Source: Cellvibrionales bacterium (GTDB lineage: Bacteria; Pseudomonadota; Gammaproteobacteria; Pseudomonadales; JAHEIH01). From it: a DNA stretch of 64,000 bases. This document shows, one piece after another, positions 17,532 to 26,247 of the stretch (position 1 is the first letter of the stretch; every line of letters begins with the position of its first letter). The notes beneath the pieces are model-generated. The model was not told where the DNA came from. It did not search any database and was given only the letters and a program-made list of their open reading frames with translations. The DNA lies in NCBI GenBank assembly GCA_024639455.1, contig JAHEIH010000003.1, forward strand, positions 1 to 64,000, written 5' to 3'. Both the position numbers and the translations under genes were made by a program.

Positions 17532-18641
17532 TTACTTAGCGCAGGATTGTTCGCCCTGGCCGGCAGCCCATTGCATGGCTTGCTTCAGGAAGACGAGGTT
17601 TTGCGGCACGTAGTAAACCTCGGGGCGGTGGCCAATGGCCGTATAGAACGAACGGCCGTTTCCAACGCACTGGCTCCACGCGATGGGGTGGTCGCCCATG
17701 CTAAGATCTCGATTGCCATAACCTATTGGCTGGTAGGTGTCTTCATCGAGCGCTAGTACGACATCAACACCGTGGGTGCGAGCGCTAGCGCTGAATGAAT
17801 ACCACTCGTCTTTCATGTTCCAACCGGGGGCTAATTCAGCCGCCACTTTGTTTTTGGCGGGCTCGACCATCACGTCGGCAAATTGGAAATGCAACTCACC
17901 GCCGGGGTGGGCTATAAATTGTTCACCGATCAATTTGTCGCGGTAGAAATCCCAGGTGTACATCGAATCACCGCCCGCGCCGTGCATACCTAAGAAACCG
18001 CCACCGTTGTTAATGTAGTCTTCAAAAGCCGCGCGTTGGGTAAGGGTCAGAACGTCGCCCGAATTATTGTTCCATACCACTAAATCAAATTGAGCCAGCG
18101 TGTCGGGGTTGAATGACGCGCCGTTACTGGTAATAACGACATTCCAACCCAGCTGCTCCGACAGGGCAGAAACAGCATTGTTGGCCGCGGTAACAGAGGG
18201 GCCGTGATCGAAGCCGTTAATTTTGTCGAACACCAAAACGTTGGTTTTGCCATCCACAATGGCGAGATCTGGTGCTTCAGCATCGTAACGGGCGCAACGC
18301 TTTACGCGATCTTCATCGGTCACGCTGAGTTTGCCCAGCTTGGCATTCAATTCTGGCAATTTGCTCTTGTCGCCTTGGGTCATATCAAACAGGTTCTCGA
18401 GGTTGATAATGGCGGCAAAGCTGGGCGTTCCGGTACGCAGGAAATTGGGTGGGAAGCGCTTGGTCGTGTCACCGACGTATTCGTTGGCGATGGCGTTGGC
18501 TTCATCGTTCAGCAGGATGTCGATATAGGGTGACTTGGTTGAGAAAGGCGCGTCACGCATGGCGCAGTCGAGCATGTCGGCGCTAGCCAATTGCGATTGG
18601 GCAAAGAGGGCAGCGCCCATTGCGAGTGCAATTTTTTTCAT
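17532..18641 (-). CDS. ThuA-like domain protein, exported
   Basis: A 369-residue protein with a signal peptide at residues 1-21 (cleavage near SQLASA). From about residue 120 it matches the ThuA (trehalose utilisation) domain, a class I glutamine-amidotransferase-like fold: NVLVFDKINGFDH, then DLVVWNNNSGDVLT, GGGFLGMHGAGGDS and a C-terminal GHRPEVY. In large secreted proteins this domain often accompanies sugar or lactone processing; the biochemical role is not settled. The N-terminal 100 residues are not recognisable. It lies 16 bases downstream of a DUF3237 gene on the same strand, so the pair is probably one operon. Confidence 0.83.
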   Translation of the reverse strand: MKKIALAMGAALFAQSQLASADMLDCAMRDAPFSTKSPYIDILLNDEANAIANEYVGDTTKRFPPNFLRTGTPSFAAIINLENLFDMTQGDKSKLPELNAKLGKLSVTDEDRVKRCARYDAEAPDLAIVDGKTNVLVFDKINGFDHGPSVTAANNAVSALSEQLGWNVVITSNGASFNPDTLAQFDLVVWNNNSGDVLTLTQRAAFEDYINNGGGFLGMHGAGGDSMYTWDFYRDKLIGEQFIAHPGGELHFQFADVMVEPAKNKVAAELAPGWNMKDEWYSFSASARTHGVDVVLALDEDTYQPIGYGNRDLSMGDHPIAWSQCVGNGRSFYTAIGHRPEVYYVPQNLVFLKQAMQWAAGQGEQSCAK

Positions 18642-18657
18642 GATGATTTCTCTGTTA

Positions 18658-19143
18658 TTAAAGTACGCGGTAAAAACGGATGATCACGCTATTGGCCTTG
18701 CGAATGCCGGAGGACACGATGATCGATGTATTGAGATAGTTGTGGTCGGAGTTTTCGTTGATCTCCATCTTGGCGGCGGTGCGCATGTAATATTCGCTGG
18801 GGTCGACATCGTCCCCGTTAGCAAGTCGCTGCAGCACCTCGGCGGGTGCCGTGCGAATACCCGCATTTTCGATGTAAATGGTTTCACCCTTGTCGGTGCG
18901 CAGGCAGTAGTTGGCCACCAGATCTGCGGTGCCGTCGGTGCGCAGTGTTTGCCAGTCGGCACCGCCGGGAATAACCACGCCTTTAATACCGGGGCCTTCG
19001 AATGTGCCGCCATTAATGCCAATCACGCGCCGTTTGCCATACTTAGTCATGCCCAGTTCTTGCGGCTTGTCGAGGGTCGCGGTGACTTCAAACATGAACG
19101 CAAAACCGGGTTCTGGCACGTTATGTAGATTATCGTGGGGCAT
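18658..19143 (-). CDS. DUF3237 domain protein
   Basis: A 161-residue soluble protein matching the DUF3237 (UPF0311) family: FMFEVTATLDKPQELG at the start, GKRRVIGINGGTFEGPGIKGVVIPGGADWQ around residues 40-65, and a C-terminal beta-rich segment. The family adopts a small lipocalin-like or beta-barrel fold, and its function is unknown. It is the upstream gene of a likely pair with the ThuA-like gene. The region upstream (19144-19277) separates it from the divergent cytochrome c' gene and would hold both promoters. Confidence 0.82.
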   Translation of the reverse strand: MPHDNLHNVPEPGFAFMFEVTATLDKPQELGMTKYGKRRVIGINGGTFEGPGIKGVVIPGGADWQTLRTDGTADLVANYCLRTDKGETIYIENAGIRTAPAEVLQRLANGDDVDPSEYYMRTAAKMEINENSDHNYLNTSIIVSSGIRKANSVIIRFYRVL

Positions 19144-19277
19144 GGCTGTTCTCTGTTTCGTTGTGATTTGCCTAGCATCGAACCTGACAAAACTGGCACA
19201 ATTTTCAGCGTATTATTTTTAACCTTGCTAGTATAATTAAAACAATAACGATTTCATCCAATGAGGAAACGAATGTC

Positions 19278-19724
19278 ATGAAACCTTTCAAAACCATACT
19301 CACTGCTTCTATTGTGGCGTTATCTGTAGCCTCAGCTGTGGCGAATAGCCAGCCGCCCAGGAAGGAAGAGCAAGCCGTTGGCTTTCGCCAAGGGGTTTTT
19401 CAGGGTTTGTCTTGGAAAATGGGGCAACTGGCTGGTGCTAAAGGCGCCGGAGATCGCGCGGCATTCCAAAAGCACGCCAACGACCTGTCCTATTTAACCG
19501 ATTTGATTACGGAGGGCTTTATCCCCGATAGCTTGATTGAAGGTTCAGCGGCCAAACCCGCCGTATGGGCTGATGCAGCAGGTTTCCAAGCCGCGGCTGA
19601 AAAAATGCAAAACATGGCGGCGGAACTGTCCAGCGAAGATTACGACATGGGATCTTTTGACCCGCGTGGTTTTGGTCGTGAAGGCTGCGGCGGTTGCCAC
19701 AAGGACTTCAAAGAGCGTAATTAA
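19278..19724 (+). CDS. Cytochrome c' / c556 family protein
   Basis: A 148-residue periplasmic haem protein. Residues 1-22 are a signal peptide (VASAVANSQ). The single haem motif is CGGCH at residues 137-141, close to the C-terminus as in cytochrome c' and c556. The rest is predicted as four helices. Such proteins bind NO or transfer electrons. It is convergent with a cytochrome b561 gene; such pairs are common and suggest that b561 exchanges electrons with this cytochrome, though they are on opposite strands here. Confidence 0.9.
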   Translation: MKPFKTILTASIVALSVASAVANSQPPRKEEQAVGFRQGVFQGLSWKMGQLAGAKGAGDRAAFQKHANDLSYLTDLITEGFIPDSLIEGSAAKPAVWADAAGFQAAAEKMQNMAAELSSEDYDMGSFDPRGFGREGCGGCHKDFKERN

Positions 19725-19730
19725 TTCTAC

Positions 19731-19756
19731 AGCGCGCCTACATCGTTGGGCGCGCT
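19731..19756. terminator. GC-rich inverted repeat between convergent cytochrome genes
   Basis: AGCGCGCC and GGCGCGCT form a perfect 8-bp stem with a 10-nt loop at the junction of two convergent genes. There is no proper T run on either side, so efficiency as an intrinsic terminator is doubtful. Its last base overlaps the stop region of the b561 gene. Confidence 0.4.
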
Positions 19757-20421
19757 TAATAACCTAGGCTGACGTCGACTTCCAAGCTGGCAATGCCTAT
19801 CACTGCGGCGGTCACTAACAGTGCGATGACAATCGCTAGCCCTAATTGTGAATGGGGAATGGCGCTAAACGATTTCGCACTATCGAATTTCTTGCCAGTG
19901 ACCATTGGCGTGACCAAATTCTCTTTTTTCACTATTCTATAGTAAGCGATGGCGGCAAGATGTAGCGCGATTGCGCCAAAGATAATGTTGACGTTGAGGT
20001 GGTGCAGGTTGCTCATGATACCGACAACCTCGTCGGACACATAGCTGTTAAGCGGGCCGAAGTAGTAGTATTCATCGTCGGTGAACAGTCCTGTCGTGGC
20101 TTGTAGCCCGACGACGGCAAGCAACAATAACACCGATAGAGCACCGAGGGGGGTGTGGCCACCGCGGTAGTTGCTGGTGTCACCGCGCAGGTAGGCCAAC
20201 ACCGCCGAGGGGCCTTTAACAAAAGCGCCGAAACGGGCATGTTCGGGGCCGATAAAACCCCAAATCAAACGAAACAGCATCAAGCCAAGAATGCCATAGC
20301 CACACTGGAAATGTAGGTCGAGGTCTTCCATGATTTCAACGCTGACCCACGCCATGACGGCGAGGGCTGCTAAGGCCCAGTGAAAGATGCGTAGCGGGAG
20401 ATCCCAAATGCGTGTTTTCAT
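19756..20421 (-). CDS. Cytochrome b561 (diheme, DUF4405/CybB type)
   Basis: About 221 residues starting at the ATG of MKTRIWDLPLRIFHW; a TTG 13 codons upstream is an alternative. It is an inner-membrane di-haem cytochrome b with four or more helices. Haem-ligand histidines are plausible in RIFHW, HFQCGYG, and later NLHHLNV and ALHLAAIAYYR. The segment FRLIWGFIGPEHARF is typical of Ni-Fe-hydrogenase-type and eukaryote-unlike b561 proteins. It would pass electrons between quinones and periplasmic cytochromes, and a cytochrome c' gene is its convergent neighbour. Confidence 0.88.
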   Translation of the reverse strand: MKTRIWDLPLRIFHWALAALAVMAWVSVEIMEDLDLHFQCGYGILGLMLFRLIWGFIGPEHARFGAFVKGPSAVLAYLRGDTSNYRGGHTPLGALSVLLLLAVVGLQATTGLFTDDEYYYFGPLNSYVSDEVVGIMSNLHHLNVNIIFGAIALHLAAIAYYRIVKKENLVTPMVTGKKFDSAKSFSAIPHSQLGLAIVIALLVTAAVIGIASLEVDVSLGY

Positions 20422-20581
20422 AGTGTCAGTAATTTTTAATGCTTGAGAAGATGTTAGCAAAACAGGCCTTGCTTGGGCACTAAGCTTAGCAAATGGCAGG
20501 GTATAGGCAGGGAATGACAGAGAAAATCCTGCTAAGTCGTTTTATGGTTATATCAATGGAATAACAATACGAGTTCACACG

Positions 20582-22159
20582 ATGTCATCAACCAGCAAGC
20601 CCTCCGGCAACGACCTGTTTAACCGTTTTTTAAGCACCGTTGAGTTTCTAGGTAATTTACTGCCACACCCCATTACCTTGTTCGCCATTTTCTGTGTGGC
20701 GATCATCATAGGAAGTGGCATTGCCGACTGGTTTGGGCTGGCGGTGGAAGATCCACGCCCCATCGGTGCCAAAGGGCGAGCGCCCGATGGTGTGATCGAA
20801 GTGGTGAGCTTGATGTCGGTAGAGGGCCTGCAACGCATTGTGACCGGCCTAGTGACTAACTTTACCGGCTTTGCACCCTTGGGAACGGTATTGGTAGCCA
20901 TTCTGGGCGTAAGCGTGGCGGAGCATTCGGGCTTATTGTCGGCGTTGATGCGCAATATGGTGATGGAAGCATCCAAACGTTTAGTGACCTTTATGGTGGT
21001 GTTCGCGGGCATCCTTTCTAACACCGCGTCTGAGTTAGGCTACGTGGTGTTGATTCCGCTGGCAGCGATGATTTTTCACAGTTTGGGGCGCCACCCGCTG
21101 GCCGGGCTAGCCGCCGCCTTCGCCGCTGTATCCGGTGGTTACAGTGCCAATTTATTGCTGGGAACCATCGACCCCTTGTTAGCGGGAATCACCACCCCGG
21201 CTGCTCAGATGATCGACCCAGACTATGTGGTTGGGCCAGAAGCCAACTGGTACTTCATGATGGTGTCGGTTTTGCTGATTTCTGTGCTGGGTACTTTCGT
21301 CACAGAGAAAATCGTCGAGCCACGTCTTGGTAAGTATGACGTGACACAAGCCAGTATTGATTTGTCGTCGGCTTCGCTAGACAAAGTGTCTGACTTGGAA
21401 AAGAAAGGTCTGCGTTGGGCGGGTATCGCCTTTGGGGCTATGTGCGCATTGCTAGCATGGACCATCGTGCCTGACGATGGTGTGCTGCGTCACCCGACCA
21501 CCGGGGCAGTGGCTGGGTCGCCCTTCCTGAAAGGTATTGTCGCCTTTATCTTTGTGACCTTTGCGGTGCCAGGCTATGTCTACGGTAGGGTGGTGGGGAC
21601 CATGCGCAACGACAAAGACGTCATCAATGCCATGTCGACGTCGATGAGCTCGATGGGGCTGTACATTGTCTTAGTGTTTTTTGCGGCGCAGTTCGTGGCC
21701 TTCTTCAAGTGGACCAACTTCGGTACCATTTTGGCGATTAAGGGGGCGGCCTTATTGCAGGCTTTGAACCTTACCGGCCCTGAAGTATTTGTGGGTTTTA
21801 TCCTGTTATGTGCCCTGATCAACCTTAGTTTGGGTTCCTCATCGGCGCAGTGGGCCGCCACCGCTCCAATCTTTGTTCCCATGCTGATGTTAATTGGTTA
21901 TGCGCCAGAGACCATTCAGGCGGCTTACCGCATTGGCGATTCCGTGACAAACCTGATTACCCCGATGATGAGTTACTTTGGCTTGATTCTCGCGGTGGCA
22001 GCTCGTTACCAAAAGGATATCGGTATTGGCACGCTAATCTCGATTATGCTGCCCTACAGCATGGTCTTTTTGGTGGGCTGGGTGGCGTTGTTTTATGTGT
22101 GGGTGTTTGGTTTTGGCCTACCCGTCGGGCCGGCGTCACCGATTTATTATCAGCCTTAA
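20582..22159 (+). CDS. AbgT family transporter
   Basis: A 525-residue inner-membrane transporter with about 11-13 helices. It matches AbgT/MtrF over its length: FLGNLLPHPITLFAIFC at the start, LSNTASELGYVVLIPLAA, and GSSSAQWAATAPIFVPMLM and NLITPMMSYFGL in the C-terminal half. Known family members import p-aminobenzoyl-glutamate (AbgT) or export sulfonamides and p-aminobenzoate (MtrF, YdaH). There are no abgA/abgB peptidase genes next to it, so an efflux or other role is as likely as import. It stands alone, with a divergent b561 gene upstream and a NUDIX gene 126 bases downstream. Confidence 0.92.
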   Translation: MSSTSKPSGNDLFNRFLSTVEFLGNLLPHPITLFAIFCVAIIIGSGIADWFGLAVEDPRPIGAKGRAPDGVIEVVSLMSVEGLQRIVTGLVTNFTGFAPLGTVLVAILGVSVAEHSGLLSALMRNMVMEASKRLVTFMVVFAGILSNTASELGYVVLIPLAAMIFHSLGRHPLAGLAAAFAAVSGGYSANLLLGTIDPLLAGITTPAAQMIDPDYVVGPEANWYFMMVSVLLISVLGTFVTEKIVEPRLGKYDVTQASIDLSSASLDKVSDLEKKGLRWAGIAFGAMCALLAWTIVPDDGVLRHPTTGAVAGSPFLKGIVAFIFVTFAVPGYVYGRVVGTMRNDKDVINAMSTSMSSMGLYIVLVFFAAQFVAFFKWTNFGTILAIKGAALLQALNLTGPEVFVGFILLCALINLSLGSSSAQWAATAPIFVPMLMLIGYAPETIQAAYRIGDSVTNLITPMMSYFGLILAVAARYQKDIGIGTLISIMLPYSMVFLVGWVALFYVWVFGFGLPVGPASPIYYQP

Positions 22160-22284
22160 AGAATGCCTATCAGACTCGCGATATAGCGCAATAGGGTGTT
22201 CGAGCCGATCATCAATTTTTGTTGGATTGATTAGGGCTACTTCACCAAAGTGGAGATACTGATCTCATCGAAAAAGGATTATGC

Positions 22285-22953
22285 ATGACGAGTAATAGCG
22301 ACATAAGACCTTCGGCATCGGTGGTTATTTTGAGACCTAGCAATAATGGTTTTGAAATATTGCTATTAAAGCGCAACGCTAGCTTGTCTTTTGCACCCAA
22401 TTTTTGGGTGTTCCCCGGTGGCAAAATCGAAGAGTCGGATTATCTTGATGGCGATGGCGAGGTGGATGCTGCCTATCACGCTGCGCGCCGTGAGTGCGAA
22501 GAGGAGGCCGCTATTTCAGATGTCGGTGAGTTGTTTTATCTGTCGACATGGACGGCACCGGTGGCCGCCAAGCGCCGTTTTCGCACCCATTTGTTCGTGG
22601 CCTTTGTCGAGGCGGATACGCCCTTCACCGTGGATGGCTCTGAGATCGTGGAGGGTCACTGGGTGAGCCTTGCCGAGGCAGTGGCGAAGGCATCTAAGGG
22701 CGAGTACTTAATGATGCCACCCACGATCGTTAGTATGATGGACTTGAACGACAACAACGATCCCCAGCGCATGATGGCCTTCTTGGATGACCGCCCTTAT
22801 TTTGACTATGCCCCGAAAATATTTTTTACCGACGAGGGCATGTGGGCCCTGTACCCCGGTGACAGCGGTTGGGCGTGTGGTGATGTGTCATTAACCGAAC
22901 AGCGGCATCGGCTGCTGCGCCATCCTGATTACAGCTATACCTATTTCAAGTAA
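22285..22953 (+). CDS. NUDIX hydrolase
   Basis: A 222-residue cytoplasmic hydrolase acting on a nucleoside diphosphate linked to another group. The NUDIX box is visible in the region of residues 44-77: GGKIEESD, an insertion of about nine residues, then ARRECEEEAAI. The insertion makes the box longer than the canonical 23 residues, as in the NUDT7/8/19-like group that acts on CoA derivatives. The C-terminal region LMMPPTIVSMMDL also fits that group. Substrate is inference. It is a single gene with its own ribosome site (AAAAAGGAT) before the ATG. Confidence 0.85.
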   Translation: MTSNSDIRPSASVVILRPSNNGFEILLLKRNASLSFAPNFWVFPGGKIEESDYLDGDGEVDAAYHAARRECEEEAAISDVGELFYLSTWTAPVAAKRRFRTHLFVAFVEADTPFTVDGSEIVEGHWVSLAEAVAKASKGEYLMMPPTIVSMMDLNDNNDPQRMMAFLDDRPYFDYAPKIFFTDEGMWALYPGDSGWACGDVSLTEQRHRLLRHPDYSYTYFK

Positions 22954-23206
22954 ATAACCACTAAAGAATATTTAAAAAACATTATTAAACATAGTTTTGC
23001 AAATTTTTCTTAATGTGTTTTCTAGTAAGATTAGGTGCCGCGCTTACTCATTTCACACACAAAGTAAGGCAATGAGTATTTACGATGCGATAGTATCGAG
23101 ATTCAACGATCTTATTGGGAGCGTTGCAGTATTATTTGGCCCAACATGCGCAAGCATTTTTGCGCGACCTTCTTAAATAATAATAATCTCTTAAGGAGAC
23201 TAAAGC
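22954..23206. promoter_or_regulatory. AT-rich leader region upstream of MFS gene
   Basis: This 253-base gap has a very AT-rich first half (22954-23030), unlike its surroundings, consistent with promoter DNA for the following MFS gene. The second half contains one short open frame described separately. The MFS start has a strong ribosome binding site, AAGGAG, seven bases before ATG. Confidence 0.4.
23072..23176 (+). CDS. Possible 34-residue small open reading frame
   Basis: An ATG at 23072 preceded by TAAGG opens a 34-codon frame ending at TAA 23174-23176. The product would begin MSIYDAIVSRFNDLIG and continue with a hydrophobic stretch ending in FARPS. It lies 30 bases upstream of the MFS gene. 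It could be a leader peptide or chance. The ribosome site is only two to three bases from the ATG, which is closer than ideal, and I recognise no family. Confidence 0.25.
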   Translation: MSIYDAIVSRFNDLIGSVAVLFGPTCASIFARPS

Positions 23207-24502
23207 ATGAATCAAATCGATAGACAAAAACTCTATTACATCGGTAATTTGTCGATTTTTATGATCGGCCTTGGCTTTGCTGTGCGGGCGAACATCGCGC
23301 CAAATTTGCAAGCTGACATTTACGACAAAATCGATATGGCCAATTCGGCGGCGATGGTTGGCGAGGCTTTAGGTGCTACCTTTACTGGCTTCGCATTGAC
23401 CTTGTTGTTCGGCAGTGCGTTGGTTGACTATGTCGGTATGAAAAAAATGATGCTGTTATCTGCCTTGGGTTATGTGGCTGGTGCCGGTGGCTTGCTGTTT
23501 GCGGCCTCGAGTCCTGAGATGGCAGGCATCGACAATATCGTACTGATATCGTTATTGCTTACAGGCCTTGGTTGGGGCGCTGTGGAAGCCTCCTCCAACC
23601 CCATGGTTGCGTCACTTTACCCTGAAGAAAAGACTAAGCGGCTTAATATTCTTCACGCTTGGTGGCCAGCAGGTATTGTGGTCGGCGGATTGCTTGGCGT
23701 CGCCGTGGATTCGCTCGGCTGGGCTTGGGAGTTGAACATGTTCATCCTGATTGTGCCGGCGGTGATTCTGGCGGTGATGGTAATGGGATCACAGTTTCCT
23801 GTTACAGAGCGTGTTGCTGAGGGCATTAGCTACGGCGAAATGATGCAAGAATTGGGCAAACGCCCCTTGTTCTGGGTGTTCTGGGTAACCATGTTCTTCA
23901 CCGCGTCGGCCGAGCTAGCGCCTGGTACATGGGTTAATATTTCGCTGTCTAATATCGTGGGGATGAACGGCATTTTGATTTTGGTCTATGTCAGCGGCCT
24001 GATGTTCGTCATGCGCCACTTTGCCGGTCAGATGGTGGAGCGCTTCTCGTCGGTGGGTTTAATGTTTATTAGCTGTGTGCTTGCCGGTATTGGTCTTTAC
24101 CTGCTGAGCCTTGCAAATACACCGTTGTTGGCTTTCGCGGCGGCAACTATTTGGGGTATTGGCGTGTGTTACATGTGGCCCACACTATTGGGTATTACCT
24201 CAGAGCGTTTCCCTCGCGGTGGCGCAATGATTCTAGGCCTTATGGGGTTTGGTGGTGGTTTGGCGATTCAGTTCGTACTGCCTACCATGGGTAGTATTTT
24301 CGACTCGGCCAAGGCCGCGGCGCTTGAAAGTGGTGTGGCAATGGAAGAAGCGGTGCGTATTGCTTCGGTAGAATCCTTCCAGTCGATTGCCATTATCCCA
24401 TTACTGTTGTTGCCAGTGTACGGCGCGATTTGGCTGTACGACCGCAAAAAGGGCGGCTTGGTGGTTGAGACCGCCGCTGTGGTAGAAGAAAACTCTCTTT
24501 AG
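23207..24502 (+). CDS. MFS transporter, FucP-like sugar family
   Basis: A 431-residue inner-membrane carrier with about 12 helices. Features include ALVDYVGMKKMM in the loop 2-3 region, the segment GAVEASSNPMVASLYPEEKTKRLNILHAWWPAGIV, and a conserved central YGEMMQEL. The N-terminal half with the SNP and HAWWP segments resembles FucP/glucose-galactose type MFS carriers. The substrate is unknown. The gene stands alone, with a strong AAGGAG ribosome site, and ends at an intrinsic terminator. No sugar kinase or glycosidase is nearby, so a sugar role is not supported by context. Confidence 0.87.
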   Translation: MNQIDRQKLYYIGNLSIFMIGLGFAVRANIAPNLQADIYDKIDMANSAAMVGEALGATFTGFALTLLFGSALVDYVGMKKMMLLSALGYVAGAGGLLFAASSPEMAGIDNIVLISLLLTGLGWGAVEASSNPMVASLYPEEKTKRLNILHAWWPAGIVVGGLLGVAVDSLGWAWELNMFILIVPAVILAVMVMGSQFPVTERVAEGISYGEMMQELGKRPLFWVFWVTMFFTASAELAPGTWVNISLSNIVGMNGILILVYVSGLMFVMRHFAGQMVERFSSVGLMFISCVLAGIGLYLLSLANTPLLAFAAATIWGIGVCYMWPTLLGITSERFPRGGAMILGLMGFGGGLAIQFVLPTMGSIFDSAKAAALESGVAMEEAVRIASVESFQSIAIIPLLLLPVYGAIWLYDRKKGGLVVETAAVVEENSL

Positions 24503-24520
24503 TTGACGCCGGTTTGCTAG

Positions 24521-24543
24521 AGGCACCTACGGGTGCCTTTTTT
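24521..24543 (+). terminator. Rho-independent terminator after MFS gene
   Basis: AGGCACC-TACG-GGTGCCT forms a 7-bp stem with a 4-nt loop, followed by TTTTTT. It sits between the MFS stop codon and the end of the convergent DUF1415 gene. Confidence 0.88.
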
Positions 24544-24550
24544 GTAAGTG

Positions 24551-25090
24551 TTATTTGTTCATCAACTTTGTAATGGCATCTATACCAAGTGACGCAAGCT
24601 GCTCAATATTGTTGTTGGGGATTTGCTCGGCGCGCTCGAGGCCATAGGCATCAATTGCCTTTTCCACGCCCTCTTCACGGAGTAAGTGCAGGATGGGAAA
24701 GGGTGCACGGTTGGTGTAGTTGCTTACATCATCTATGTCTGTGCCTTCGAACTGATAGTCAGGGTGAAAACTAGCGATCTGGTAGGTGCCGGCGTAGCCC
24801 AGTTCGTCAAGCATGGCATTAGCACCATCGAGAATGTCGAGATAATCCATGAAATCTTCTAGGCCCTGGCTGATCACTAACAATGTGGTTTCAACACCTG
24901 GGTCAGCATCAAGCAACTGTAGTTCTGCAATGAAGGCATCGGCTAACTGATCCAGTGGGCCGTCAAAAATATGGTAGCGAACATCTTGGCTATCGATCGC
25001 ACGTTTGGCAAAGGGACATAAATTCAGGCCCACCACCATGGTGTCGACCCAGTGACGGCATGTGTGTTCGATTTGATCTTCGGTTGCCAT
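24551..25090 (-). CDS. DUF1415 family protein
   Basis: A 179-residue soluble protein that matches the DUF1415 family through its length: the N-terminal HWVDTMVVGLNLCPFAK motif with its conserved cysteine, the middle TTLLVISQGLEDFMDYLD, and SFHPDYQFEGTDIDDVSNYTNRAPFP near residue 125. The family is common in gammaproteobacteria and has no established function. It starts two bases after the end of an MFS gene on the same strand, so the two are co-transcribed. Confidence 0.88.
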   Translation of the reverse strand: MATEDQIEHTCRHWVDTMVVGLNLCPFAKRAIDSQDVRYHIFDGPLDQLADAFIAELQLLDADPGVETTLLVISQGLEDFMDYLDILDGANAMLDELGYAGTYQIASFHPDYQFEGTDIDDVSNYTNRAPFPILHLLREEGVEKAIDAYGLERAEQIPNNNIEQLASLGIDAITKLMNK

Positions 25091-25092
25091 GG

Positions 25093-26247
25093 TTATTTGG
25101 CTCGGTTAATTAAGATCAACGCCAATGCCAGTGCGACGCCTGGGAAAACCACCAAGTTGAGCATTTGCCAACCGATTGAATTAAACATAAATCCTGCCAT
25201 CAGCGAACCTATGGCCGAGGTGGAGAATATTAGAAAGTCGTTTAAGCCCTGAGCGACGCTCTTTTCTTCATCGCTCACAGAGGCGGCGACAAGCGCCGTT
25301 GCACCGGTAAAACCAAAGTTCCAGCCTAGGCCAAGTAATATTAGTGTGCCCCAGAAATGCATCAAATCCATGCCGATAAAGGCTAAACCACCAGACAATG
25401 CAATGAGTAATAGGCCGATCGATGTGATGAGATTCTTGCCATAGCGTTCGATCAGCTTGCCGGTAAAAAAGCTCGGGGCGTACATAGCCAACACGTGCCA
25501 CTGAATACCCAGCGCGGCGTCGTTCACGTGGTGACCGTGCGAAACCATGGCTAAGGGGGCGGCCGTCATGACGAAGGCCATCAGCGCGAAGGAAACCACA
25601 CCGGATAATACCGCCGTGACGTAAGCGGGGCGTTTTAGCAGCGACCAGATGGAAATTTTAGCTGCGGCCTGTTTCTGTAGCTGTGCTTGAGGACGCCGCG
25701 GCAGCCAAGCCAGCGCCGTGATTTGAAGGACTACTAATAAGGCAATACCACTAAAGCTCGCGATATATTGAGCCTCGTGCAGCGTGCCGCTCCATACCAC
25801 AATCTGTGGTCCGATGATCGCCGCCGCCAAACCGCCCAGCATGACCCGCGAAATGGCCTTCCCGTGGTTATGGGGTTTTTGCCCCTCTAACACGGCAAAG
25901 CGGTAGGTTTGAATGTGCGCCGCGTTGACGCCGAGTAGGGCGGTGCCAAAGCAGAAGATTAAAAATGAGGCCTGCATTATGGCAGTCGTCTGCAATGCTG
26001 CACCCATTAAGCCGATGACGGCGGCAATGATGTAAGCTGTTTTCCGGCCCACTGTCTTAATTGAGTAAGCGGCAATCAGCGTCGACATAGCCATGCCCGC
26101 GTTGAGTAGGAAAATGGGCAGCGTCGCTATGTCCTTCGGCGCTCCGAGCGCGATACTCACCAAGCCAGCCAATGAAATAACAATGGGTGCGGCAGATGCC
26201 CCAAGTGCTTGTGCGGTAGGGTATATCAAGAGAGTGTTGTTTTTCAT
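25093..26247 (-). CDS. MFS transporter
   Basis: A 384-residue inner-membrane protein with about 12 helices. The first half contains AYSIKTVGRKTAYIIAAVIGLMGA, corresponding to the MFS loop 2-3 signature, and a duplicated IERYGKNLITSIGLLLI in the second half. The general pattern (short loops, small size, GLGWNFGFTGATALVA) resembles the drug/H+ antiporter-like group sometimes annotated YcaD/MFS_1. The substrate is unknown. Immediately upstream is the repeat-rich region B; the downstream partner is DUF1415. Confidence 0.85.
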   Translation of the reverse strand: MKNNTLLIYPTAQALGASAAPIVISLAGLVSIALGAPKDIATLPIFLLNAGMAMSTLIAAYSIKTVGRKTAYIIAAVIGLMGAALQTTAIMQASFLIFCFGTALLGVNAAHIQTYRFAVLEGQKPHNHGKAISRVMLGGLAAAIIGPQIVVWSGTLHEAQYIASFSGIALLVVLQITALAWLPRRPQAQLQKQAAAKISIWSLLKRPAYVTAVLSGVVSFALMAFVMTAAPLAMVSHGHHVNDAALGIQWHVLAMYAPSFFTGKLIERYGKNLITSIGLLLIALSGGLAFIGMDLMHFWGTLILLGLGWNFGFTGATALVAASVSDEEKSVAQGLNDFLIFSTSAIGSLMAGFMFNSIGWQMLNLVVFPGVALALALILINRAK

